DNA from: Fibrobacter sp.
GTDB lineage: Bacteria; Fibrobacterota; Fibrobacteria; Fibrobacterales; Fibrobacteraceae
Assembly (NCBI GenBank): GCA_017475045.1
Contig: JAFVGH010000015.1
Coordinates: 1 to 40,315 of the forward strand
DNA length: 40,315 nucleotides
Reading direction: 5' to 3'
Within the stretch, counting starts at the first letter, position 1; every line of letters begins with the position of its first letter. Under the pieces are notes generated by a model that saw nothing but the letters and a program-made list of their open reading frames with translations, ran no database searches and was not told where the DNA came from. This document shows, piece after piece, positions 1-8,474 of this stretch. The position numbers were made by a program, and so were the translations under genes.

Positions 1-1700
1 ATGGTGGTGCCAGATTCGCCCGGCTTGTGAGAGTCCATCCAAGCCTTGAGCTCAGCGGATTCACGGTTCTTGAAGTAGTCAACCACAGAGAGGAAGATCT
101 TACGGTTGTTCTGATCGATTTCGGTCACAACGGCCGGAACTTCGTCGCCAACCTTGAATGCATCGGCAGGAACCTTGATGTATTCAGCGGTGAGCTTAGA
201 AACCGGGATGAAGCCTTCGATACCGTCAGCGAGCTCAACCACGACACCGCGGTCCAGCATGCGAACGATCTTGCCCTTCACTTCGGCGTCCACGGGGTAT
301 GTGGTTTCCACAGAATCCCACGGATCTTCGGTGAGGTGCTTCATGGACAGAGAAATGCGACGCTTTTCCTTATCGACGGCGAGCACGACGCATTCAACCT
401 TGTCACCCTTCTTGACCATTTCGTTGGGGTGAGTGATCTTCTTGGTCCAGGACATGTCAGAAACGTGGATGAGGCCATCAACACCTTCCTTGATTTCGAC
501 GAAGGCGCCGAAGGAAGCGATGTTGCGGATTTCACCAACCACGCGGGCACCCGGGGGAAGTTCGGTTTCGATAGAATCCCACGGATCGGATTCGAGCTGC
601 TTCATGCCGAGAGAGATACGTTCTGCATCTTCTTCAACCTTGAGAACAACAGCTTCGACTTCCTGACCAACGGTGAGGATTTTGGACGGGTGCTTGACAT
701 GCTGAGTCCAGGACATTTCGGAAACGTGGATGAGGCCTTCAACACCGCTATCCAGTTCAACGAATGCACCGTAATCGGTAATGGAAACAACCTTACCCTT
801 AACGATAGCGCCTTCCGGATAACGTTCGGCGATATCCTTCCACGGATGGGGCTTAAGCTGCTTCATGCCGAGAGAGATACGTTCCTTCTTGTCGTTGAAG
901 TCGAGAACCATAACTTCGACTTCCTGGCCGAGCTGGAGCAATTCGGTCGGGTGGTTGATGCGCTTGTAGCTCATGTCGGTGATGTGGAGGAGGCCGTCTA
1001 CGCCGCCCAGGTCAATGAATGCTCCGAAGTCGGTGATGTTCTTGACGATACCCTTGCGGACCTGACCCTTCTCGAGAGTTTCGAGAACGTCGCCACGTTG
1101 CTTGTTGCGTTCTTCTTCGAGAACTACACGGCGAGAAACGACGATGTTGCGGCGGGCCTTGTTGACCTTGATAACCTTGAGGTCGAATTCCTGACCGATG
1201 AGGGCGTTGATATCCGGGATCTGACGGAGGTCGATCTGGGAACCCGGGAGGAAAGCGTCGATGCCGAACAGGTCGACAACCACACCGCCCTTGATACGCT
1301 TGGTGAGCGTACCGCGCACGACTTCGTTGTTTTCGAAAGCGGCGTGGATGCGGTCCCACACGCGCACGAAGTCGGCCTTCTGCTTGGAGAGGATGAGACG
1401 TCCGTCCTCATCTTCCAGCTTTTCGACAAACACTTCGATTTCGGAACCGATTTCGAGGGAGTCCGTGTCCTTGAATTCAGCACGGTCGATGACACCTTCG
1501 GACTTGTAGTTCACGTCGATCAAGACTTCCTGGTCGTTCACCTGGCTAATCTTACCGGTGACCAGCTTGCCCTGTTCGAGGCAATCCATACCGGCATAAA
1601 CGTCGGCGTTCTGCTTGCGGAAGTCGGGGCTGCATTCGCCCTGAGCGGCGAGGATTTCAGCGAGATCTTCTTGAGTTCCGAATTTGAGATTTTGAGACAT
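1..1700 (-). CDS. rpsA: 30S ribosomal protein S1 (3' end cut by the window edge)
   Basis: Ribosomal protein S1 binds mRNA on the 30S subunit and helps load transcripts, especially those with weak Shine-Dalgarno sequences. The visible 566 residues hold six S1 (OB-fold) repeats, starting near residues 45, 128, 213, 299, 386 and 472. The last four carry the typical FGAFV/LGGVDGL-IHVSDMSW pattern. The start is the ATG at 1698-1700, giving MSQNLKFGTQEDLAEIL; no strong Shine-Dalgarno is visible upstream. The C-terminus runs off the left edge after ...KPGESGTT, so the stop is not seen. It follows cmk by 35 nt on the same strand, and cmk-rpsA is a very common bacterial pair, so the two are probably co-transcribed. 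Identification is essentially certain. Confidence 0.97.
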   Translation of the reverse strand, partial: MSQNLKFGTQEDLAEILAAQGECSPDFRKQNADVYAGMDCLEQGKLVTGKISQVNDQEVLIDVNYKSEGVIDRAEFKDTDSLEIGSEIEVFVEKLEDEDGRLILSKQKADFVRVWDRIHAAFENNEVVRGTLTKRIKGGVVVDLFGIDAFLPGSQIDLRQIPDINALIGQEFDLKVIKVNKARRNIVVSRRVVLEEERNKQRGDVLETLEKGQVRKGIVKNITDFGAFIDLGGVDGLLHITDMSYKRINHPTELLQLGQEVEVMVLDFNDKKERISLGMKQLKPHPWKDIAERYPEGAIVKGKVVSITDYGAFVELDSGVEGLIHVSEMSWTQHVKHPSKILTVGQEVEAVVLKVEEDAERISLGMKQLESDPWDSIETELPPGARVVGEIRNIASFGAFVEIKEGVDGLIHVSDMSWTKKITHPNEMVKKGDKVECVVLAVDKEKRRISLSMKHLTEDPWDSVETTYPVDAEVKGKIVRMLDRGVVVELADGIEGFIPVSKLTAEYIKVPADAFKVGDEVPAVVTEIDQNNRKIFLSVVDYFKNRESAELKAWMDSHKPGESGTT

Positions 1701-1735
1701 ATTGTTTAGTTGGGTTGTGGAACAAAAAATTCAGG

Positions 1736-2407
1736 CTACGCCACTACACCTACGTAGTCGAGAATCTTTTGAACCTGTTGTTGGATTGAGATGTGTGTAG
1801 TGTCAATTTCGATAGCATCATCCGCCTTCTTCAAGGGGGCGTTCGCGCGGGAGGAGTCCAGACGATCCCGTTCAGCGAGATTTTCCAGGACTTCTTCGTA
1901 AGTTACCTTTTCACCCTTTTCAAGGAGTTCCTTGTAGCGGCGTTCGGCCCGGACCTTCAGGTCCGTGACCATGAAAAACTTGTACTTGGCATCGGGGAAC
2001 ACCACGGTTCCGATGTCGCGGCCATCCAGAATGCAGCTCTGTCTCTTGCCGATTTCACGCTGCTGCTTGGTCATGGCTGCCCGGACAGACGGAAGGGCGC
2101 AGTAGACGCTCACGTTGCTAGACACCTTCATGCCACGAATCTCGGATTCCCGGGAAACCCCGTTAATGAGGATGTGGTTTTCGGAGTCGAACCCGAGGGT
2201 CAGGTTTTCAAGCAATTTATCCATGGCGGGGCCATCTTCAGCGGGCAAACCCGCATCCAGGGCCACGAGGGTCACGGCACGGTACATGGCACCGGTGTCC
2301 AGATAGGTGATGCCCAGGGTCTTTGCGACAATCTTAGCGGTAGTACTCTTGCCGGTACCCGAACCGCCATCCAGGGCTATCACAAAATTCTCGCCACTTT
2401 TAGTCAT
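1736..2407 (-). CDS. cmk: Cytidylate kinase
   Basis: Cytidylate kinase phosphorylates CMP and dCMP with ATP in cytosolic pyrimidine nucleotide salvage and synthesis. The 223-residue product has the P-loop GGSGTGKST at residues 14-22, then the family signatures YLDTGAMYRAVT, ILDGRDIGTVVFPDA (CMP-binding region) and the lid-like RRYKELLEKG followed by ERDRLDSSRANAPL. Length is normal for Cmk. The start ATG (2405-2407) gives a short MTKSGENF lead into the first beta strand. It sits 35 nt before rpsA and 73 nt after the stop of the FISUMP lipoprotein gene, so it probably heads a cmk-rpsA unit, although I could not identify a convincing promoter in the gap. Confidence 0.96.
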   Translation of the reverse strand: MTKSGENFVIALDGGSGTGKSTTAKIVAKTLGITYLDTGAMYRAVTLVALDAGLPAEDGPAMDKLLENLTLGFDSENHILINGVSRESEIRGMKVSSNVSVYCALPSVRAAMTKQQREIGKRQSCILDGRDIGTVVFPDAKYKFFMVTDLKVRAERRYKELLEKGEKVTYEEVLENLAERDRLDSSRANAPLKKADDAIEIDTTHISIQQQVQKILDYVGVVA

Positions 2408-2480
2408 AAGTGGCGGAAAATTTAGAAAATTCGGAGAAATGTCAGGAACAAAAGGACCAAGAAGTACGGAAAAAGCCGCA

Positions 2481-4151
2481 CTAATCCTTTAAACAACGTA
2501 CAGCGCGGGCGTTTGACTTGGTACCATAATACCTTTCATAGAAAGAATTATTGTCATAACGCAATCTCCAGAAGTTGACGACACTTGCCGCAACTTCCGA
2601 GGTACTCGTCATGTCAAGATTCAATTTCACGTCAGCAAAAGACCCCGATTCGTTTCTCTGGCCAGCAGGTATACCATTAAAGCCAAACTTATTCGTTATG
2701 GTAACACCGTCCTTTTTCTCCCACGTTCCACTCTTCAAACTAGAACCGACGCCTTCGCTTCCGTTATGAGCATTCACAAAGTCGTGCAAAGTTTGCCAGT
2801 CATTGTGAGAAGGTATATGCCAGCCAGAAGGACAAATACCACGATGCTTAGCGGCGACCTTGCCGTCTTCAGAAGCAAACTTTGTCAAATAAGTAGACGA
2901 AAGATTCATTGCTGCAGACCAAGTGTACAACCGGCCATAAGTTTTACAATTCGAACTTTGATTTGCATAACACCAGGAATTCTTTTTCAGATTCGGAGTC
3001 GTGCTACTGTCCGCATAATTCAGGTTCTGAGCGAACCACATCTGATTTCCAATACCAACGGTCTTGTAACTTTGGCCGGAATATGTCACCGTTGAAGTGT
3101 TGAGATGGCTAAAGTTATATGTCCAGGCAGAATTCTTGCACAAGTAATAGGAGTAGCCAATCAATTTCTCTGCATTGGCATTATAGCTTGTGCAGCCCAA
3201 ATTTGCCTGCTTCTCCAATGCTGTTGCCACTCGAATTTTTCCGTTATCACAAACATACTTGTTTGTGGGAACCGATACTCCCGACATAAGGGTCGCATCG
3301 GTCTTACATTCCAAGCCTTGGGTATCAACCTCAATAGATGTCGCTTTCACCCAGGTCTTATCCGTGCACTTGTAGTAGCTGCCTTCCGGAGACAAGGCCA
3401 TTTCACCTTCAATATCTTCCGTACAGATTTCAAATATTCCAAACTCTCCACACACCTGAGTTGCAGGATCATAGTGATCCTTGCCACAAAAGGCCTTGTA
3501 GAGGGTTACGGTGGTGGCATTCTCTCCCGTGCCGCATTCCACATCAAAAGACCCATCTTTATAATCGATTATTTCACAAAAGCCACTTTCCCCATCTTTA
3601 CCATTCGTTACAACATAACTTACAGGTTCACCTTCATCGGTATCGCAGGTGATTGTTATTTCAGTCATTTCATCATTCGGGGTTGCCCGGCAAGATTTGC
3701 CATCATTCCCTTTCAAACTCGCAAGCCACTCGGCCTCAGTTCCTGTAAAACCTGCATCTTTGGCCAACTCATAAGTACTCTTGCCATTAACGCCAACTCC
3801 ATCTTGCAATGTTCCAACGACCTTACCACCGCAGCTGACTTCAATGCCTTTATCAACTTTCTTTGCGGAACAACTTGTGCCTACTGCACCATTCGCCCCA
3901 TTTTGTCCATTCTTCCCGTTCTCCCCATTTTTACCATTGAGAGCCGCCCATTTACCATCGGCACAATAGTAAACAGCCGCGGAATCAGAAACAAAAACCA
4001 TCGTACCTTCATTTTCTTTGGTACATGGATCCATATTCTGCCCTGCAGCAACCATCTGCAGAGCCGGTTTTTCAACAACATTCGTTGTCGTTTCATCGCC
4101 GCAGGCGATCATAAGGATTGCACTCAACGAAGCCGCGTAAATTTTCTTCAT
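2481..4151 (-). CDS. FISUMP-domain lipoprotein with collagen-like segment
   Basis: The 556-residue protein begins MKKIYAASLSAILMIACGDE, a lipoprotein signal with the acylated Cys in the LMIAC lipobox. The ATG at 4149-4151 is preceded by a G-rich Shine-Dalgarno-like stretch; an in-frame extension upstream would spoil the signal peptide. After a CTKENEG..YYCADGKW module come Gly-x-Asn repeats (GKNGENGKNGQNGANG, about residues 75-90) and the phrase AKDAGFTGTEAEWLASLKG, which often accompanies collagen-like repeats. The last ~190 residues carry GIGNQMWFAQNLNY, CYAN, YGRLYTWSAAM, GICPSGWHIPSHNDWQTL and a final RAVRCLKD, the hallmarks of the FISUMP paralogous domain (TIGR02145). Cysteines are frequent, suggesting disulphides on an exported protein. 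Function is unknown; FISUMP proteins are an expanded surface family in Fibrobacter. This gene is the main taxonomic marker in the window. Confidence 0.93.
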   Translation of the reverse strand: MKKIYAASLSAILMIACGDETTTNVVEKPALQMVAAGQNMDPCTKENEGTMVFVSDSAAVYYCADGKWAALNGKNGENGKNGQNGANGAVGTSCSAKKVDKGIEVSCGGKVVGTLQDGVGVNGKSTYELAKDAGFTGTEAEWLASLKGNDGKSCRATPNDEMTEITITCDTDEGEPVSYVVTNGKDGESGFCEIIDYKDGSFDVECGTGENATTVTLYKAFCGKDHYDPATQVCGEFGIFEICTEDIEGEMALSPEGSYYKCTDKTWVKATSIEVDTQGLECKTDATLMSGVSVPTNKYVCDNGKIRVATALEKQANLGCTSYNANAEKLIGYSYYLCKNSAWTYNFSHLNTSTVTYSGQSYKTVGIGNQMWFAQNLNYADSSTTPNLKKNSWCYANQSSNCKTYGRLYTWSAAMNLSSTYLTKFASEDGKVAAKHRGICPSGWHIPSHNDWQTLHDFVNAHNGSEGVGSSLKSGTWEKKDGVTITNKFGFNGIPAGQRNESGSFADVKLNLDMTSTSEVAASVVNFWRLRYDNNSFYERYYGTKSNARAVRCLKD

Positions 4152-4200
4152 AAGACCCACCCCTGTTAAAAATTCTGCAATTTTCAAGTTTTCAGTTCAC

Positions 4201-4629
4201 CTACCACACATCGTAGGTGTAGTGGTGTTCCACCCCTGTAAAGCCATCGGTATAAATAGCCTCAGCACCGGAAACATAGACAGTCAGGCTGTAATTTCCA
4301 TCAAAAACGAACTGATAGTAATCTTCTCCGTATTGAGGATCTCTGCCATAAATGTATTCCCCCTCGCTAAAATAATAGGGACCATTACCATCATAATAAA
4401 CGGTTGCAAAGCCGCTCCAATCCACCTTCACATATATAACCAAGCGCGATGACAAAGCATAGGCATCACCACACAGGTAATCGTTGCCCATCCAAGAACA
4501 ATCTCGCCCATAATAGTAGGGGAAATTAAAACTAGCGTGATAACCATGATCCGGGCCGTCAGTACCCCAGTCACCGCAACCTACCAGTGCCCCAGCCAAA
4601 GCAAACAAAACAATTAATAAACGCTTCAT
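4201..4629 (-). CDS. Small tyrosine-rich predicted lipoprotein
   Basis: I do not recognise a family. The 142-residue product starts MKRLLIVLFALAGALVGCGD, a lipoprotein signal peptide with LVGC lipobox, so it should be membrane-anchored in the periplasm or at the outer membrane. The mature part is rich in Tyr, Gly and Asp (FNFPYYYGRDCSW, YYDGNGPYYFSEGEYIYG) and has alternating hydrophobic/polar stretches (LVIYVKVDWSGFATVYY, YQFVFDGNYSLTVYV) that suggest a single beta-sandwich. Two further Cys residues could form a disulphide. It lies 49 nt upstream of the FISUMP gene on the same strand and downstream of another lipoprotein gene, so the three may form a surface-lipoprotein cluster. Start and reading frame are clear; function is unknown. 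Confidence 0.8.
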   Translation of the reverse strand: MKRLLIVLFALAGALVGCGDWGTDGPDHGYHASFNFPYYYGRDCSWMGNDYLCGDAYALSSRLVIYVKVDWSGFATVYYDGNGPYYFSEGEYIYGRDPQYGEDYYQFVFDGNYSLTVYVSGAEAIYTDGFTGVEHHYTYDVW

Positions 4630-4645
4630 GTCTCTTTACAAGAAT

Positions 4646-4665
4646 CCCCCGACATCTGTCGAGGG
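4646..4665. repeat. Intergenic hairpin between two lipoprotein genes
   Basis: CCCCCGAC and GTCGAGGG (one G-U pair in the transcript) form an 8-bp stem with loop ATCT. It sits between the stop of the 4693-5295 gene and the start of the 4201-4629 gene. The T-tract on the minus side is poor, so it could be a weak terminator, a pause or an mRNA-stabilising hairpin. Confidence 0.45.
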
Positions 4666-4692
4666 AATCCTAACTTTTTGATTCATCTAGAA

Positions 4693-5295
4693 TTAGTCAG
4701 ATTCGTAGTCGCCGTGAAGTTCCTCTTCGGCTTCCTGAGTATTTTCATCATTGAGCTTTTCAGGAGCCTGCAGGTCGCGGGTACTACCATACTTACGCTT
4801 TTCTTCGTCGGTCAGCTTGTTGGAATAGACGATGTCTTCCTGTTCCTTGTTAGCCTCTTCCTCTTCTTGCTTCATCACGCGCTGGCCTTCTTCCAGACGG
4901 CGACGGATATGTTCCTTTTCCATTTCTTCGAGGTTGGAGCCCACCTTGGCCTGTTCTTCAGACATCTTGTAACGTTCGTTGGCCTCGTCCATGGCATCCT
5001 TGATGCCAATCAGACGACCCTTGCCATCCACCTTCAAACCAGCTTTACGGAGGGTGGAAAGAGGCAGACGACGTGCCGCAACCTTGTACTCTTCCTTAAA
5101 TTCGTCACCATCGCTAATATCGCTGGCCTCATCCGCAGAAACATAGTCCAGAGCTTCGCTCCAGCGGGAACTCTGCACGCAAGACGTAAAGCCGACCAAT
5201 GCCGTATCAATCTTCTCGGGGTCGTCCGAAACCGTACCGGCACAACCGGCAACAATCATCGCCAAAAAAGAAACACCCATCAATAGTTTTTTCAT
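4693..5295 (-). CDS. Predicted lipoprotein with charged coiled-coil C-terminus
   Basis: Family not recognised. The 200-residue product begins MKKLLMGVSFLAMIVAGCAG, a lipoprotein signal with VAGC lipobox. Residues ~30-100 form a small helical region (ALVGFTSCVQSSRWSEALDYV..). From ~105 onward the sequence is strongly charged and Glu-rich (NLEEMEKEHIRRRLEEGQR, MKQEEEEANKEQEDIVY), which looks like a long helix or coiled coil before an acidic tail. A good Shine-Dalgarno (CGGAGG) sits about 8 nt before the ATG at 5293-5295. Further upstream, TATATT on the minus strand (5329-5334) could be a -10 box, but no good -35 lies at the right distance. The gene is first of three lipoprotein genes in a row and divergent from the TraB-like gene at 5432. 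Confidence 0.82.
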   Translation of the reverse strand: MKKLLMGVSFLAMIVAGCAGTVSDDPEKIDTALVGFTSCVQSSRWSEALDYVSADEASDISDGDEFKEEYKVAARRLPLSTLRKAGLKVDGKGRLIGIKDAMDEANERYKMSEEQAKVGSNLEEMEKEHIRRRLEEGQRVMKQEEEEANKEQEDIVYSNKLTDEEKRKYGSTRDLQAPEKLNDENTQEAEEELHGDYESD

Positions 5296-5431
5296 AGGAA
5301 TTGCCTCCGGAAAAAATTATCCATCTAAAATATACACATTTTTTTGCCCAAAATGCTCTTTTTACCTTTTTTTTGCATTTCTAGCGGTTTTTCACAGGAA
5401 TTGGGCCCCGTTTTTCTATTTTTTGCCCATT

Positions 5432-6604
5432 ATGAGCGAAAATGCGGATATCTATCGAATTTCCACTAGCGACAACAGAGAAATAGTCCTTGTCGGTACG
5501 GCCCACATTTCCCAAGTTTCCAAGGAACTGGTCAGGGAAACCATCGAAAACGAGAAGCCCGATACCGTGTGTGTGGAACTGGATGCAGGCCGCATGCAGT
5601 CCCTCAAGGAACCAGATCGCTGGAAAAACACCGATCTGAAAGAAGTCATCAAGAAAAAGCAGCTCGCCACCCTCATTGCCAACCTGGTCCTGGGATCCTA
5701 CCAAAAGCGCATGGGCGCCCAAACCGGAGTCAAACCCGGGGCAGAACTCAAGGAAGCCGTCGACAACGCCGAAAGCAAGGACATTCCCGTAGTACTTGCG
5801 GACCGAGACATCAAGATTACGCTGAAGCGAGCTTGGGCCTGCACCCCTTGGTACCGCAAGTTAAGCCTCCTGGGCGGCCTCTTCGGAAGCATTTTCGACA
5901 AGACCCAGGTCAGCGAAGAAGAACTGGCCAAAATCAAGGAACAAGATTCCTTGAGCGTCATGATGCAAGAATTCGGCAAGACCTTCCCCGAAGTCAAGCA
6001 GGTCCTCATCGACGAACGTGACCAGTTCCTGGCCAGCAAGATCAAAGGTGCCCCAGGAAACAAGGTAGTGGCCGTCGTCGGTGCCGGACATGTCAAGGGC
6101 ATTGCAAGTATTATCAGCGAAAACAAGGAACTTCCCAGCGAAGAATCTATCTCCGTCATTCCTAAGGGCTCTCCCATCTGGAAAATCATCGGATGGGCCA
6201 TTCCCGTAGCCATCATTGCAAGCATTGTCTATATCGGATACCAGGCCGGCATCGAAAAGGCAGGCGAGCTGAGCCTCCAGTGGGCCATGCTCACCGGTGG
6301 CGGAGCCATGCTGGGCGCCATCATCGCAGGCGGCCACCCGCTGACCGTTCTTGTTGCATTGATCATGGCGCCATTCACTGGACTTACGCCCCTTATCGGC
6401 GTCGGGTTCTTTACCGCCCTCACCCAAGTCTACATGCGCCCGCCAAGAGTCCAAGAAATGGAAACTCTCAGCGAAGACATCTGGCAGGTGAAGCACTGGT
6501 GGAAAAACCGCGTCACCCGCGTTATCCTTTGCTTCTTATGTCCGGGAATCCCCGCCATCATCGGGAAGATTCTCGCCATATTCAAGATCTACCAGGCGAT
6601 ATAA
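5432..6604 (+). CDS. TraB/PrgY-family membrane protein (GTAH motif)
   Basis: The 390-residue protein resembles the TraB/PrgY (pheromone shutdown) branch of the TraB/GumN superfamily, proposed to be metal-dependent peptidase-like. The N-terminal domain has the conserved GTAH at residues 22-25, VCVELDAGRM near 48-57 and GAGHVKGI at 217-224, where the His residues are candidate metal ligands. The C-terminal ~140 residues contain about four hydrophobic segments (near 255-272, 285-305, 305-335 and 365-385), so the catalytic-type domain is probably anchored in the inner membrane. I chose the ATG at 5432; a TTG three codons upstream is possible but has no better ribosome site. It is monocistronic, divergent from the lipoprotein gene at 5295 and convergent with glgE. 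Substrate unknown; the pheromone role is known only from enterococcal plasmids and should not be transferred. Confidence 0.88.
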   Translation: MSENADIYRISTSDNREIVLVGTAHISQVSKELVRETIENEKPDTVCVELDAGRMQSLKEPDRWKNTDLKEVIKKKQLATLIANLVLGSYQKRMGAQTGVKPGAELKEAVDNAESKDIPVVLADRDIKITLKRAWACTPWYRKLSLLGGLFGSIFDKTQVSEEELAKIKEQDSLSVMMQEFGKTFPEVKQVLIDERDQFLASKIKGAPGNKVVAVVGAGHVKGIASIISENKELPSEESISVIPKGSPIWKIIGWAIPVAIIASIVYIGYQAGIEKAGELSLQWAMLTGGGAMLGAIIAGGHPLTVLVALIMAPFTGLTPLIGVGFFTALTQVYMRPPRVQEMETLSEDIWQVKHWWKNRVTRVILCFLCPGIPAIIGKILAIFKIYQAI

Positions 6605-6664
6605 TTAGACCGCTCGCGCCCAATCAACTATCGAGTCTCCGAAAGGCGCTCGCTCTCGCCCCCA

Positions 6665-6684
6665 CGACTCGTTCATACGAGTCG
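6665..6684. repeat. Inverted repeat in the convergent intergenic region 6605-6727
   Basis: CGACTCG and CGAGTCG form a perfect 7-bp stem around a TTCATA loop, with a looser CCAC/GTGG outer pairing. It lies between the converging stops of the TraB-like gene and glgE. There is no U-run on either side, so it is not a classic intrinsic terminator. The flanking text (CTCTCGCC, then ACTCG) resembles the repeat found in the tRNA region at 37642-37994. Confidence 0.5.
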
Positions 6685-6727
6685 CTTGTGGCTCACGAAG
6701 TCCGCCCACGTGTGTCGCCAGCGGCCT

Positions 6728-8458
6728 CTAGATCCGCTTCACAATGAACATGTGGCCGGGAGCCCGTGCCGGGTCGAGGCGCACAAAGTTCTTGCTGCCA
6801 CGCCACACAAAGCTGTCTCCGGTAATCACGTCCTTCAAGAAGTAGAAAGCGTCTTCGGCCATGCCGAGCTTCGACATGTTGATTTCCACCAAACCTTCTT
6901 GCGGGTGATCCATGTCCATGTTGCACACGCACAGGATAATGTCATCGCCAGTCTTCTTGGAGTACACCATCAACTGGTCGTTCTGGGCGTAATGGAAATC
7001 CAGGTTGTCGTATTCCTGCAGGGCCACATGTTCCTGACGGGCGGTATTCACCCGACGGATAAAGTCCTGAATGCCCGGGCCACTCCAGTTGTGAACCTTG
7101 TACTGGTACTTTTCACTATCGGCCAGTTCTTCCTTTACAGGAGAAGGAATGTTCTCGCACAGTTCGTAACCGTTGTACATGCCCGTAAGGCTCGAAAGGG
7201 TCGCCGCCAAGAAGTAGCGCTGCTTAAAGGCATTGGGGCCCTTGTAGGCCAAGTACTTCGGGAAAATGTCCGGCGTTGTGGGGAAGAAGATTCCGCGCAT
7301 GTATTCCTTGGCGCCACTCTGAGTCAACTCCTTAAGGTACTGCTCGAATTCCCACTTGGCAGAGCGCCAGGCAAAATAGGTGTAGCTCATGTCAAAGCCG
7401 GACTTGGCCAGGCGATGCATCATCTTCGGGCGTGTAAAGGCTTCGGCCAAGAACACCAGCTCCGGACGCTTTTCCTTCACGTCGGCGATGAGCCACTCCC
7501 AGAAGGGGAACGGCTTGGTGTGGGGGTTGTCGATACGGAAAATTTCCACACCCTTGTCGGCCCAGAACAAGATAATGTTCTCGATTTCTTTCCACAGGGC
7601 CTTGTAGTTTTCATTGTAGTAGTCGAAGGGGTAAATGTCTTCGTACTTCTTGGGAGGGTTTTCCGCAAACTTGATGGAACCGTCCGGTTCGTGGTAGAAC
7701 CATTCCGGGTGGCTCTTCACGTAGGGGTGGTCCGGGCTGCAGTTCAGGGCGATGTCCAGTGCAAGGCGCAGGCCCTTATCGCGGGCGGTCTTCGCAAAAT
7801 GCTCGAAGTCCTTCATTGTCCCCAGTTCCGGGTCCACGTCGTAATGACCGCCATTCTTGTTACCCACAGCGTAGGGGCATCCCGGTTCAAGGGGCTTGCC
7901 CTTCTTGTCCACTTTGGCATGGAGCGCATTGTTTGCGCCCTTGCGGTTGGTGACTCCAATGGGGTGAATAGGAACCAGGTACACCGTATCAAAGCCCAGG
8001 TTCACAATGTAGTCCAGCTGCTTCTCGCAATCCTTCCAGGTAGCGCTCTTTTTCGGATCGGTACCCTGGCTCTTGGGCCACATTTCGTACCAGGTGCCTA
8101 CACGGCTATAGGTGGGGTCCACACGGAGTTTCATCACGGGAGATTCAGTGGGTACATCCTTGGGAGCCACAGTCCAGGCGCAAATCTTGTACTCGTAATA
8201 ACCGATGTTGTTGACCGTAAAGGAGCCTTCCCACTGGTCGTTGTCCACAAAGTGCATGGGAGCCTTTTCCCACTTTTTCTTGGACACATGACGGTAGAAA
8301 ATCGCTGCGTCATACTTCTCGTGACTATGGCGGAAAATATCCGCCGTGAGGGTCACGGTGTCACCGGGCTCACGCTTGAGCATAAAACGGCCCCCTTCGA
8401 TTTGGGGGCAAATGTTTTCGATAACCAGATTGTCTTTGAGAGTAGGAATAGTAGCCAT
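6728..8458 (-). CDS. glgE: Alpha-1,4-glucan:maltose-1-phosphate maltosyltransferase (GH13_3)
   Basis: GlgE transfers maltosyl units from maltose-1-phosphate onto the non-reducing end of alpha-1,4-glucans and builds glycogen-like polymer in the cytosol. The 576-residue protein has an N-terminal beta-sandwich (to ~115) and the GH13 barrel. The GlgE hallmark EIFRIDNPHTKPFPFWEWL places the nucleophile at Asp310; FLAEAFTRPKMM gives the acid/base Glu339. Other diagnostic stretches are ALDIALNCSPDHPYVKSHPEW, ENPPKKYEDIYP and SYTYFAWR. At 576 residues it is shorter than actinobacterial GlgE (roughly 650-700), mostly at the N-terminus. Its ATG lies 16 nt after the rodA stop, so it appears to be the last gene of the mre operon. 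No maltokinase, TreS or GlgM partner is visible. Fibrobacter is known to store glycogen and release maltodextrin phosphates, which fits this activity. Confidence 0.93.
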   Translation of the reverse strand: MATIPTLKDNLVIENICPQIEGGRFMLKREPGDTVTLTADIFRHSHEKYDAAIFYRHVSKKKWEKAPMHFVDNDQWEGSFTVNNIGYYEYKICAWTVAPKDVPTESPVMKLRVDPTYSRVGTWYEMWPKSQGTDPKKSATWKDCEKQLDYIVNLGFDTVYLVPIHPIGVTNRKGANNALHAKVDKKGKPLEPGCPYAVGNKNGGHYDVDPELGTMKDFEHFAKTARDKGLRLALDIALNCSPDHPYVKSHPEWFYHEPDGSIKFAENPPKKYEDIYPFDYYNENYKALWKEIENIILFWADKGVEIFRIDNPHTKPFPFWEWLIADVKEKRPELVFLAEAFTRPKMMHRLAKSGFDMSYTYFAWRSAKWEFEQYLKELTQSGAKEYMRGIFFPTTPDIFPKYLAYKGPNAFKQRYFLAATLSSLTGMYNGYELCENIPSPVKEELADSEKYQYKVHNWSGPGIQDFIRRVNTARQEHVALQEYDNLDFHYAQNDQLMVYSKKTGDDIILCVCNMDMDHPQEGLVEINMSKLGMAEDAFYFLKDVITGDSFVWRGSKNFVRLDPARAPGHMFIVKRI

Positions 8459-8474
8459 AGTAGTCCAAATATAA

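Noticed and set aside
27..1709. Long plus-strand open frame opposite rpsA
   Set aside because: It mirrors the codon bias of rpsA; the minus strand encodes six clear S1 repeats and the plus translation has no recognisable features.
4152..4187. Longer N-terminus for the FISUMP lipoprotein
   Set aside because: It would bury the lipoprotein signal peptide; the G-rich ribosome site supports the ATG at 4149-4151.
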